Shown: piece by piece, positions 49,951-61,000 of the stretch
How positions within the stretch are numbered: position 1 is the stretch's first letter
How the letters are laid out: every line of letters begins with the position of its first letter
Source: Isoetes taiwanensis
Taxonomy: Eukaryota > Streptophyta > Lycopodiopsida > Isoetales > Isoetaceae
Reading direction: 5' to 3'
Length of the DNA: 64,000 nt
Assembly: GCA_021234155.1 (NCBI GenBank)
Contig: JAJEKV010000090.1
Location: forward strand, 3,523,631-3,587,630
Translations under genes and position numbers: made by a program
The notes under the pieces: generated by a model
What the model was told of the DNA's origin: nothing
Databases searched by the model: none
The model's input: only the letters and a program-made list of their open reading frames with translations

Positions 49951-51030
49951 CCCATAGCAGCCATCTAGATTCTAGATAATTAAACTCTAACTAAAAGAAC
50001 CTAACTTCTATGATATAGATTAGATCTTTTGTTCTTTAGTTCTTCCGCGGATATGTACGATGATGTATCTCTCGAACTCATTGTATTGGGAAGGGGGTAG
50101 AGACCCTAAAGCCCGGTAGTTGATGCTCCTACCAGCCTTTTTAGTACAATCGTAAATCTCTACTGCGGTACGTTGTTTTTCACACCTCGGTTGTGGGGTG
50201 AAGGGCCGCATCGGCTATATGGAGGTTCTTGTTCGACTTTGAAATCCATCCTCCGTGTGTAAGGCCTACCTGGACTGCCATTGTGGGATTGCTCCACGGT
50301 TTGCCACCGAAATGGTAAGGCATGGGCTTCATTTCACCCGTGGAGTGATGCTGCCACTCATTGTCTGTCGGTCAAGGGCTGCGGCCCCCTAGTCACCTTT
50401 GAGTCAAGATGTAGATCTCCTCGAGGGAGCGATCCCTATCGGCCCCATCTAATCGGGAGATGTAACCCAAAAGAATAGCTCCCCTTTGGCTATGCATCCG
50501 CCGCTACCAGGTCCCAACACTCTTCAACCTACTCGCGAAAGTGTGCACAGAGGGCGGATAGAGTGACAACCCTAAGCCATAGCCTTCTATGCTACCTAAA
50601 ATCCATTTGCCATGAATTTCGCCCCGGCAATGACCGAGACCCAAGCCGCCGGCCACCCCTTTGAGTCTGAAAGCCTTGGGTAGGATTCCCCATGTGATGT
50701 AATCATCTTGTCTATGCAGATATGTGATGAGCCATCCTTCGGTGATGGTTAGGTGATGTTGATGTTGCATAATCATTGTAATATGTTTACGCCTAATTTG
50801 TGGGTAGGCTCAGGAAGACAGTGGTAATGACCCCTTCATTCTTCCTAATCGAACTCATCATAATACCGCAGCGATGTTAATGCGGAGGGCCTCAGACGTA
50901 AGATGGGAGCTGGTATGGGGATGAACTCCTCGTTGTATACCAAAGTGCACCGTGATATGAGTAGGGGACGTCATACAGATCGTATACAATGTTTCGGAGA
51001 CCAAGAGCGTGCTAATCGCCATGCTCCCAA

Positions 51031-54000
51031 GAGTAATTAACTTGATAGGATTCTCAAACTCCTCGAAGTGGGAAATTTTTTTCATTTTTGTAGTATATGC
51101 TAAGCTAGTACGCTTAAGCTTAATTAGAACATAAAAAAAAAAAAAAAAAAAAAATGCGGAGCCAAATCTTTCTAAGAAATTATTAATGCCGCTACCAGAG
51201 CAAAACCAAGACTCTAGGTTTGCCCTCGCTAACATGCCAGACATTAGGTCAAAATCACCTTAATACTTGATGAATTTCAAAAAGGTAACATGCTAGGATC
51301 ATTTTAAGGTAAGGATTAGTTAGACGGTATATTAGACCCAAGAAGGTAATGAAAGCGATAGATGAGATACAAGAAGAGGAGAGTGCGTAATCCAGGATCA
51401 GAGACCAAGGTTCAAGCAGCCAGGAAAGCAGAAGTTGGTCCAAACATTTGAAGACTCAACAGCCTCCCGCATTTGACACGCCAAGGAGTAACCCTAATGA
51501 AGAAAGATATGCACTTAGCTACTATATCAAAGGAGCCTTAATTTCAGAATGATGTACCTTTTGTTTTAATACAAAGTGTTTTAGGAGTAAATTATAAGTA
51601 TGAAGTTATTTCTAATTAAGGAGTTTTGCAAGTTTAGCTTGTTTTAGTCAAAACAGACATCCTAGGCTAATTGAGAGGATAATTCACACATCACGCTACC
51701 AGACCTAAAATGAAAAGCTCATTATTGGTCCGGCTAAACGCGGTGGAGACCATGCCCCAAAGTGCCTAAAATGTACTCCAAATCGACTAAATAGGTGGTC
51801 AATCACTAACTCGATGAGTTCAGCTGGTAATTAGATCCTTGTATCACCTAAATTGACAAAGTTTAACCTATTTAGAGTTAATGTTCACATCGCCGCCAGA
51901 CTCTAAAAATGAAAAGTTCATTATTGGTTCAAGCAATGTGAGACCTCCAAACTTTGAATCTCCATAACTTGAGCTACGAGCCTAAATCATTTAAAAATTT
52001 GTTGCGTAATAGGACCTATAGACAGCCTTAGAATCCATTTATAACCTCAAATAGAAGCTTACATAACTCCATTAGTAATTCTCACAAGTATTGCTCTCGC
52101 CCAAAGTTGATGCCTACTCCTAGATAGAAGTGCTCAAGAACACCTGTTATAGTCATCTAGGCCCTACATAGCAACCCAAGTTCAACTGCTTGTACACCGC
52201 TTCATGCCAAAAGCATAAACCTTTGACCTAATTCCTGCGGTTCCTTCTAATAGTTTGACTTCTTATATAGTCAGCTCTACATCGACACTCCCTATTGCCG
52301 ATACCTGGGAAAGGAGCTAGAGTCTAGGGGAGTTGCCTCAAGTCACCTTACGTGTGTAGAGATTGACTCCCCAAACCAATCCTTCTTTGCTAGGACCTTT
52401 AGAGTATGCCTCAAACATCATGGAGGTTTTGCAAACAACCCTCATTTCATGCCATACCACACGCCCTAATGTCCAGGACTTGAGATTATGGGGATATGTC
52501 TCCAAGAATGTCGCCGAGCCATCTTGCTTTGCTTATGAGCCTAAAATGTAGGAGAGCTCTTCGCGGACCTCGACTTCTAGAATATAATTTAGCTAAGCTT
52601 TCAAGTATTGTAATGTGAGCCACAGAAGAGCTTACAGATGCGAACTTCTTAAGGACACTGTCCCAAAACATGCGCATGTGATAAGGAGAGGAGACCGAAA
52701 GACGCACTCCAAGAGAGGGAAGCAATAACGACAAACACCCTCAACCCATTGCCAGTAGAACGACACCAATCGCCTATCATCAATCTTCATCAAATGGGAA
52801 GAATATTTGCAACCAACGATCAAGAATATTCTAGATGTCAACCTCCTACTACCATCAGCCCACGGTAGTTCACATCGAAGAGGATCTCGATGCTCTTCAC
52901 CAACTCCTCGACGCACACGGAAGCCTGCTAAAAAACCGGAAGCAACACGAGGCAGCAAAATACAAAAGTGCGAAGATGTTAGACATCGCATTGCCGCTGC
53001 TAGCATCACTTCCAGCTAGGCCGAGGCACCTTTCATCGAGGAGAGAAGTCATAATAATGTGATGCATAGAAACCGGAGGGGTTATTGCAACCACGACCTT
53101 GCAGCCCAAAGAGCTCAAGCCAATGTAATGCAACGCCAACAAAAAGGAGTAAACTGGGTTAGGCAACCAATAGCACCTAGTCGGTTCTGTGACGAGCTTT
53201 TCCCAAAATTTCCCTTGTACCAAGAGAGAAACTCTTAACGGGTTTTAAAAGTGGAGACCAAGTGAGGGGGGAGGGAGACGATATCGTGGAACATTCACTC
53301 TGGAAAGCCTATATCAGCATTAGGGGCAAATATCAAGGGGAGGAGAATATTCACCGAACAAGAATTCTATCCGTAAACACCTAGAAAACCAAAGGAAGGG
53401 ACGAAAGACTTACTATAGTCAGCCCACCTGAGTGCGACCGAATGGATAGGGACCCAAAGGATCTGGAGGGAGATGACCCAGCTGCAGAGGTACAAATCAC
53501 GAAAGGCAAATCAGAAAGAGCGCCAGGGTAGGTGCAATGGAGATGACCACACTTCCAGTACGTGAGAGGCACCTCGGAATGAAGCAAAGCCCAATCAACA
53601 GGGCGACTAAATTCAACCTACTTCGAGGGAAATGACAATGCCCGCCCACTCCAATTCACGCATCCGTGAGCTTCAAGATATTCAAGAACGCCTCGACCGC
53701 AACAAATCGTGATCCTACTAACCGGACAATGGCACCGCACATCGCAACGCATTAATCGATATAGGGACGCTGGAGCGGTCACCGTGATTCCCACGACGGA
53801 CATACACATTAAGGATAAGCATCTTTTCAAGGGACTACACTTAACGCAACACCTCGCAGAACTTTGGGTGACGCCCGATCGACATGAAGCTTCCAACAAT
53901 AGTAGCAAAGATCTCCAAGGAACTCCGGAGTCAACCGTAACGTAAGAAGATGCAAAAGCAGTGAACCTGGTTGATCAAAGCTACATAGGAGGAGGGGAAC

Positions 54001-57000
54001 CTCTAAAGGAGTATAAACATTTAAATAGATTCTAATTGTTTTGAAAAGTGGATGACAAAACTAAAACCCAAATGTAAATGCGATACAGTTCATTGTATAT
54101 CCTCGATGCTCACACAGATATATGGAGAAACATGAGTTTAAAGGTCAGTAGTTTCACGGATTTAGCTTTAGATCGTAGCTCCTTCCACTCGACTACCAAA
54201 TGAGTGAAGCCAAGGAAGCACAACTATAGCCCAAGATCGAAGAGCAAGTACGAGGGAGAAACGTAATTCGCAGCTCCAAGCAAACCTTCGACTCCAAACA
54301 CCGAAGTGCCCCTCAAGTAGAAGACCACCACCACCCAATGTCGTAATAAGAGACAACACCGGCCATGTCAAGATCAAATGTTAATTCAGACATCGCCGTA
54401 ATGCCATCCACCACCTCAGAACACTTGGACGAACTTAAGGACACCAAACAACAGAAGGAGGAACGACCGACATCAACGAGCCAACCAAAGGCAACATCTC
54501 GACAACCATAATTCCATCCGTGGTAATATAGGGTGACAAGCCATGACACGGTATTAGATGGAGATGTGACTTACCGGTGTTGGGTAATCAAAGGGACGAG
54601 GGAGATATGCCTTCAACAACTAGGTGATGGCTTCATCGTGTACCCACCAATAATTAGAAGAGAAGAAGCCGATCATATCTCCCATTACGTAAGAACGCCA
54701 AACGCCCAAGGTAGAAGCATTCACACCCAACGGCCAAGGATAGCAAATCAAGCACCTTCGCAAAAAAAAAAAAAAGAGAGTTCCAAGATAATACGCTTAT
54801 TCAACTAATAAGAGTATACCTCCAAGGTGTGTACTTCTTCAACTCAAGGGTCAAGTTGCGCAGATATATGATCCACTATCCCTAATAACAGCAGCCACAT
54901 GGAGGTTTCACGATGCTTTTACCTGACAGAGAGACCACATGCATAGAGGGACAAAGCACGTGAACTGAAATGGAGAAGTGGCTAGCAACTCACTTCTTCC
55001 ACGAAGCCCCTGTAGGCAACGTGGAGGATCAAACCGACGAAAGCACAATCAAAACCAACGGAGGGTACCCCAAGACAAGAAGACTGCGATAGCACCGAGG
55101 GAACATGACAACGCCCGCTTATGTGGATCGAGGGATCAAACAAGAAGATTAAAGCTCATGGAGAATCACTAGATGCAGGCGAGCCACCGACTGCACCGCG
55201 GATTCTGCATGCAACTTGCGGAACCCAAGGATGGACGATTCAAAGAACAACTCAAGTAAGAGAACAACTCTAGAGGAGTATAGCCACCAGAACGCCAGAT
55301 CGCCAAGAGATCGCTTCTCCAATAGCTTCTGGCATCATGGGAAGGAGGAACAACAATCGCCTCTTTCAAGAACAGGATCGAAGCGTGACCAAATGTTTGA
55401 AGCATCAACGACCGCCACCTTTAGTTAGAATATGATGCAAAGCGCATTGTGCCATAGCCTATTAAAACAACCGGAGGGCCCAAGCATATCAACAAGCTAC
55501 CCAAGTATGAGCTGGACGTGACAAATAGAGGATATAGATCATCACCCATTGCACCTGAGGAACACCGATGACATTGCTGGGCGAGTATGCGGTAACCGGT
55601 GCGGGGAGTAAATAAGGACCCACAGCTCTAGTAGCAATTGTAATTATGTAAGCTATATGTTTTGCATGTATAGTTCCCTTGTTATTCCTTCCTTCCCATA
55701 GCGTAAATGCATCAAAGGGAAGAGATGTCGCAATTTGGTGTGGTGAAGCAAATCAACATCCCTACACCTTCGTGCAATGAAGAGGACCTCGGTCGTGATG
55801 AGCACGCCGATGGAGTCGAAGAAACAATATCGATACGAGTCATCCTTTAGCCGCCAAGACAAAAAGTTCAAGATGAAAGATCTTTTTTCAACGGCGCCAC
55901 CTTCGGCTTTGAAAAAAGCGGCATGGAAGATTTCAAGTGATCAACTACACCATCAGCTGAATTCAAAGAATGAGAGGCTCCTCTAACTAACAAAGTCAAC
56001 CTCTACATCAAAGGGGAGCCACCAAGGAGGGACTCAAGTATCAGCAATCCCAAGAACGCCTCCCAAGCAGTAACGAGTGGATGAGCTCTAGCAAGCTCAG
56101 GGATCTAAGGCCATGGGGCTCTAGTAGGTTAAATGTACCTGACGGCAACATCCATATTGGGATTAGGAAGGCATTGGGTCGGGATATTCCTCGCTGAGAA
56201 AGGATTGCCCCACATTGAGCCAAGCATCAAGGACTGGGAAGGACCTAAAACTTTTTCAATCTAATTCATCTATTCATCTATCTATTCATTCATCTATCAT
56301 ATAGACTAAATTATACACCCATTGTTACCATCCAATGTATTGAAACCACTTGGTGAGATTGATCTCCTCACAAGAAGGGAACTGGCTTACTAAAGATAAT
56401 GGTTGACCATGTATAAATCTAGTTCCAAAGAATAATCCAAATCAAAAGAAAAAGAAGCACCTAACAAACCGCCAACTTGTTACTGCATGGCATCAATTGA
56501 TTGGTAGGAATATTCCAAGAGTTTAAATAACTAAGAAAGGGGAACTCTAAAATATAAAAAGAATAATACATGTAAGGTACATCTAAAATAAGAATTATAG
56601 TAATCAAATAGTCTTTGAGACAAAAGAAATTGTCGCCATGACAAAACCTTTGTGGTTTGTGAATCGCCTAACCAAGTAAGCAGGGCAAACCCATAACCAT
56701 ACTGAAATAAAATGATAACATAATATGCATCCATCTTAGATGGTTACATATGTTAAGCCAAGGCTAGTGTAAAATACGCTACCAAGCAGTTTGATAACCC
56801 CAAGGGGAGAATAGATACGACGCCATTGAAGGTGCAGACCATTTCTCAAGAAAGTGGGAGTGGATCAACTTATGACTGAACCGCACTTGCACGTAACTGA
56901 CCCACCCCGTAAATAGAGTTCACCGGCAATGGGTCGGGCTTAATAGAGCTGTAAGATAGATAGATAAATCTAGTGCTCAGGAGGCCTTCAATGTGACGAG

Positions 57001-57898
57001 ACCGACGTGGTATAACTACACCACGAAGTGGGAGCAAAATATGGGAGCAATGCAATGACCAAGTCATTCCAAACTTTCCACGGGCTCACTGGGTGTATGC
57101 GCCCTAGCTTCGTGTAAGGTGTGCCCATGTATGACAAGCTTTAATGTGTCTTATTGACAAGCAATATAGATCCCAATAACCTGCATAGAATTTAAGCCGT
57201 ATCGCATATGTAATTATAGAAATAAGTTAAATAACAACCGTAATGTGAGGTAGCATGTTAATTAATCATTCGCAAGGGATGCACCCTCCTAAGGATAGCT
57301 ATATGACCAGTCCTTATAAATATAAATAGAAAATAGAATTCAGATATACTTATGCATCTTTAGGGGATATAATTCCAAGGGTAATGCGTGACCCAAGGAA
57401 GAGAATAAGAAGCACATCTAATTTCTTTGTAGATCCGGTGAGGACAATGAGAACTAAGAACCAAGGGAGTCGATCATGAGCACTTGTATAGATAGTTCTA
57501 GAGTAGTTGTGATTTCTACCATTGAAACTAATCGCTTAAATCTTGTAAGATAGTAAGTATGTAATTATAGATATTGTAAAAATTAATGCAGTACTTGGTG
57601 TTGAAGACTTGCAAACACAAATCTTTGTTGGAATGTGTTGCAAGGAATGAAGAGTACCCTCAAAAGATAAATGTATATAAAACTATTAAATTGCATATTG
57701 TGATAAGTTATTTTAATGAAATTACACTGATAAGTTACTTGATAAATGTAATGATCGCACAATGTTTTTAATATTACTTGAGGTAATCCCACAATTCGTG
57801 TAAGTATAATAATACAAATTGTATGCATCAAGTTCATTACAAAAGTTAAGAAGATCCCAAGGTGGGGAGATCCAATGGTCGCTGGACAACATCACTTC
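51031..57898. other. Interior of the LTR element, no readable domain
   Basis: 6.9 kb with only short frames on both strands. No CCHC knuckle, DTG protease, YxDD or integrase motif could be read. The stretch 52.8-56.2 kb is A- and purine-rich on the + strand. It contains a 22-base A run at 51133-51154 and a 15-base A run near 54761. No primer-binding site is visible just after the 5' LTR. Confidence 0.55.
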
Positions 57899-57910
57899 AA
57901 GTGGGGAGAA
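57899..57910 (+). other. Polypurine tract of the LTR element
   Basis: AAGTGGGGAGAA directly abuts the first TG of the 3' LTR. It is the expected plus-strand primer site and fixes the element's orientation as +. Confidence 0.85.
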
Positions 57911-59540
57911 TGCGACGCCCAAACACGATAATGGGTCCTAAGATGTATAACGCATCGCCTCGTCACGCCGCATTCACTAACGGTAATGCCTAACGTAGCC
58001 GAAAGGTGTAGCACCTTAGGGGGTAATCTCAGGCAGGTGTATTTAATTACAAGTACACTGCCCATATGCACACTTATCCACAAGTAGGTCAATGTGTACA
58101 TTCACCCATGGATAGTCGAAGCACTTATTTAATATAGTGGCCACATCCACCAATATCCCACATGCCTAAAGGGGATAACAATGGGAACCCCAGCCCCAAC
58201 CCCTTGTCTATATAGGCTAAGGAAACCCAATCATTTCCATTTTCGCCCATAGGGTTTTGTGGGCTCTATTTGCTTGCTCCAAAAGTCAAACCGCATCCCA
58301 CTTTGTCCGAGCTTAACCAGCCTCAAGTAGTTTCCTCGATCTAGCTTCTTGGCCTCTCTAGTGCCAGAGCAGATGGTCGAAGTCAGAGCGTGGAGGAGCG
58401 AGCCAGATCATCAGATTGGTTAATTTAATAGCTTCCAAACCGCCTTCCAAACATCGTAATCAGTAGGTTTAGCCTATTAAATTGCTCCATAGCAGCTATC
58501 TAGATTCTAGATACTAAACTCTAACTAAAGAACTTAACTCTATGATATATAGATTAGATCTTGTTCTTTAGTTCTTCTCAGATATGTATGGATGATGTAT
58601 CTCCCAGGGATCTATTGTATTGGAAGGGGTGAGACCCCAAAGCCCCAGAAGCTGATGAAAGCCCCTAGCCAGCCTCAGCAACAATCGCAAATCGCCCACA
58701 AGAGCCACACTGGTTGTGGGTGAAGGGGCCGACCGGCTTATAAGGAGGTTCGTAGTTCGGAATTCCTGAACCATCCTCCGGGTGCATAAGGCTCCAACGG
58801 GGATCATCAGGACTAGGGTCTAATGGCTTCACACCGAAAGTGTGGGTAAGGCATGGGCTCACACCGTGGAGTGGATAAAGGCCACCTCCGTTTGGGTTCA
58901 AGCCTAATAAGGGCGGTGGCCCTCTAGTCACCCTGAGTCAAGATGTAGACTGAGGGAGTGATCCCACCCCATCGGAACTGGGAGATGTAAACTCCAGAAT
59001 AGCCCCCTTTATGCATCCGCTGGCTGGCCAGTCCCAACACTCTTCAACCTACTTTGCAAAGTGTGCAATGGGGAGGGGGCGATGGAGTGGACAACCCTAA
59101 GCTATGTTCTATGCTGTACCAAATCCATTTGCTATGAATTCGTCAAGAATGACCTTCGAGATCCAAGCCGCTACCACCCTCTTGAGTCTCCAGCCTTGTA
59201 GGATTTCCATGTGGATGTACCGATCTTTGTTTATGCATATATGTGATGAGTCCTTCGGAGATGGTTAGGTGATGTTGATGTCAGATAACGACAAGTATGT
59301 TTACGCTCAAGCAGCCTGTGGTAGGCCCCGAGGAAGACAGGGTAAATGACCCCTTCATTCCTTCCCAATCGAACTCATCAAGGTTGCAAAAGGATAATGC
59401 GGGAGGGCCCTCAGACGCGATGGAGTCGGGTATGGGGATGAACTCGAGTTGTATACCTAAAAAGGGCAACCGTATAAGGTAGGGGGACGTCATTAACGTC
59501 AAGAACAAGCACATAGAAGCCATTGCAAATGGACTCCGAC
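57911..59540 (+). repeat. 3' LTR
   Basis: Partner of 49371-51030, about 1.63 kb, starting TGCGACGCCC. Numerous indels relative to the 5' LTR, such as CAATTGCCCATATGCACATC against ACTGCCCATATGCACA, show independent decay since insertion. Confidence 0.88.
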
Positions 59541-61000
59541 CCCAAAAGATATGCACTTATGCATCAGCCAAGAACTCAGTACATGTTCCGTGTCTCATAA
59601 TTCAAATCATGTTTTATCACATTTGATCCAAGAATCCAGAGTCAACTCGCATTCAGTTCCCATGCATTTATACCAAAATAAGCTAGAGCAATGCCAGGAA
59701 TCACAACGATATCATAGAAAACAAGAGTTACCACATCCTATGTCTAATGTTTAGAGCATGCTGGTATGATGTAACTGGGACTACATAACCATGTCATCCA
59801 AGCTTATATCATCTCTAGATATGTCATACAAGAGCACATAAAAGTCTAACATTCCCCCATAAGGAAAGCTCACTCTAGAATGTCATGATAACCAATATAC
59901 TCTTATAGTTTTGCATTAGCATACCACCATTTATGAAATGTGACAAATCCCTAGAATCATTCCCAAGGAACACTACTCGACTAGATAACTTAGTTATTCA
60001 ATCCCACTAGCTATATTTTTGTCTATCATTTCAATATAATAACCCATTCGTTGCATTGGCAGACCATCTAGCACCTCCATGCCATAAGCATGCTTGGAAG
60101 CCTCCATAAGCTTCTTATGGTCCTCATCATCAAGACAAATATTATTGTATAGAATAATATAAGTCCCTTAGTTATGTTACTAATATGCCATTTAATTTGT
60201 TCAATCATTACCTTAACTTTATTTTTATTTTAAGCATCAACCTCGTGTAGCCAAGCCTTGTTTTCGAGCCCCCATAAGCTTGATACTACACTTGTTCTGC
60301 TAATGGCAGTGACCAACTCAAAATGACCATCTCTTTTGGGCAGACCACCTATGACATCCATATTATCTAGATTAGCTCATAGAAATTACTATGTTCTTAT
60401 TCAATAACCTTAACATCATAAATTAACCATCTCTGAAGACAAGAATTCTAAATAAGAATCCACAATAACAATATGTAAAGCTACAAGCATCCCTAATGTA
60501 AGCTTAAAAACATCCATTTGAGAATTTCTTCGAATATGGCCCTATAGATCCCTTGCAAAATTGCTTGTGCTTAAATGGTTGGCTTCTAGCTCCAAGAATA
60601 AAATTGTATAAGAATATATATATATATATATCTGTTATATATATACAATTATTTGAATCTAGACGCCGAGGTGTCATTGCCCGGACGGTTTAGATTAGAG
60701 ATCCAACGGTCCCGAATGGCCACCTCAATCCACCCGGGCACCCTCATATATAAGACATTATATGCCGCCTCCACCGGCCCATGCTCTGAGACGATGAAGC
60801 CTGGGATCAAAAGCCCTTTCCCTTGGCTTTTAATCTAGACCATCAACGGTCAATTAATGGTCAAGATTTCTATTCCATTATTAAATGTACTGTAATGAGG
60901 TAGCACTATCTTTACTCAAGGTAAAGGTGCATTAAATGCTGTTGCTGAGGGGTGGTAAGCATTTATTGCATTTAATGCTAATAGTGAGGTGGCATAAGTA
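59541..61000. other. AT-rich spacer with weak coding-like scraps
   Basis: On the - strand, 60040-60150 reads DEDHKKLMEASKHAYGMEVL then DGLPMQRMGYY, and 60240-60360 reads DVIGGLPKRDGHFELVTAIS then RTSVVSSLWGLENKAW. The two share a GGLP/DGLP core and a CCATAAGCTT word on the + strand, so they may be copies of one unit. I cannot name a family. Confidence 0.3.
60603..60649. repeat. AT-rich palindrome with (AT)n
   Basis: ATTGTATA at the left and TATACAAT at the right enclose (AT)n blocks around CTGT, giving a self-complementary 47-base unit. Confidence 0.85.

Larger units (their letters stand above)
49371..51030 (+). repeat. 5' LTR
   Basis: Aligns end to end with 57911-59540. Shared landmarks: CCACATGCCTAAAGGGGATA, CTTTGTCCGAGC, GGTTTAGCCTATTAAATTG, CCAACACTCTTCAACCTACT, GGTTAGGTGATGTTGATGT, AATGACCCCTTCATTC and GGTATGGGGATGAACTC. 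The 3' edge is uncertain by some tens of bases. Confidence 0.88.
49371..59540 (+). mobile_element. Large LTR retrotransposon, coding-poor (gypsy-like ends)
   Basis: Two direct long terminal repeats (49371 to about 51030, and 57911 to about 59540) flank a 6.9-kb interior. The 3' LTR is preceded by the polypurine tract AAGTGGGGAGAA (57899-57910) and begins TGCGACGCCCAAACACG. A GGGGAGAA tract followed by TGYGACGCCC is typical of plant Ty3/gypsy elements of the Tekay/Del type. The 5' LTR begins TGGACGCTCCACACGAT. The LTRs share long blocks but differ by many substitutions and indels, so the insertion is old. No gag, protease, RT or integrase motif could be read in the interior, so it is either fully decayed or a non-autonomous derivative. 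Target-site duplications are not visible. Confidence 0.85.

Noticed and set aside
54313-54549. - strand frame inside the LTR element as a possible extra gene
   Set aside because: Short, Trp/Ser-rich, without domain or start support; opposite in strand to the element and probably a chance frame.
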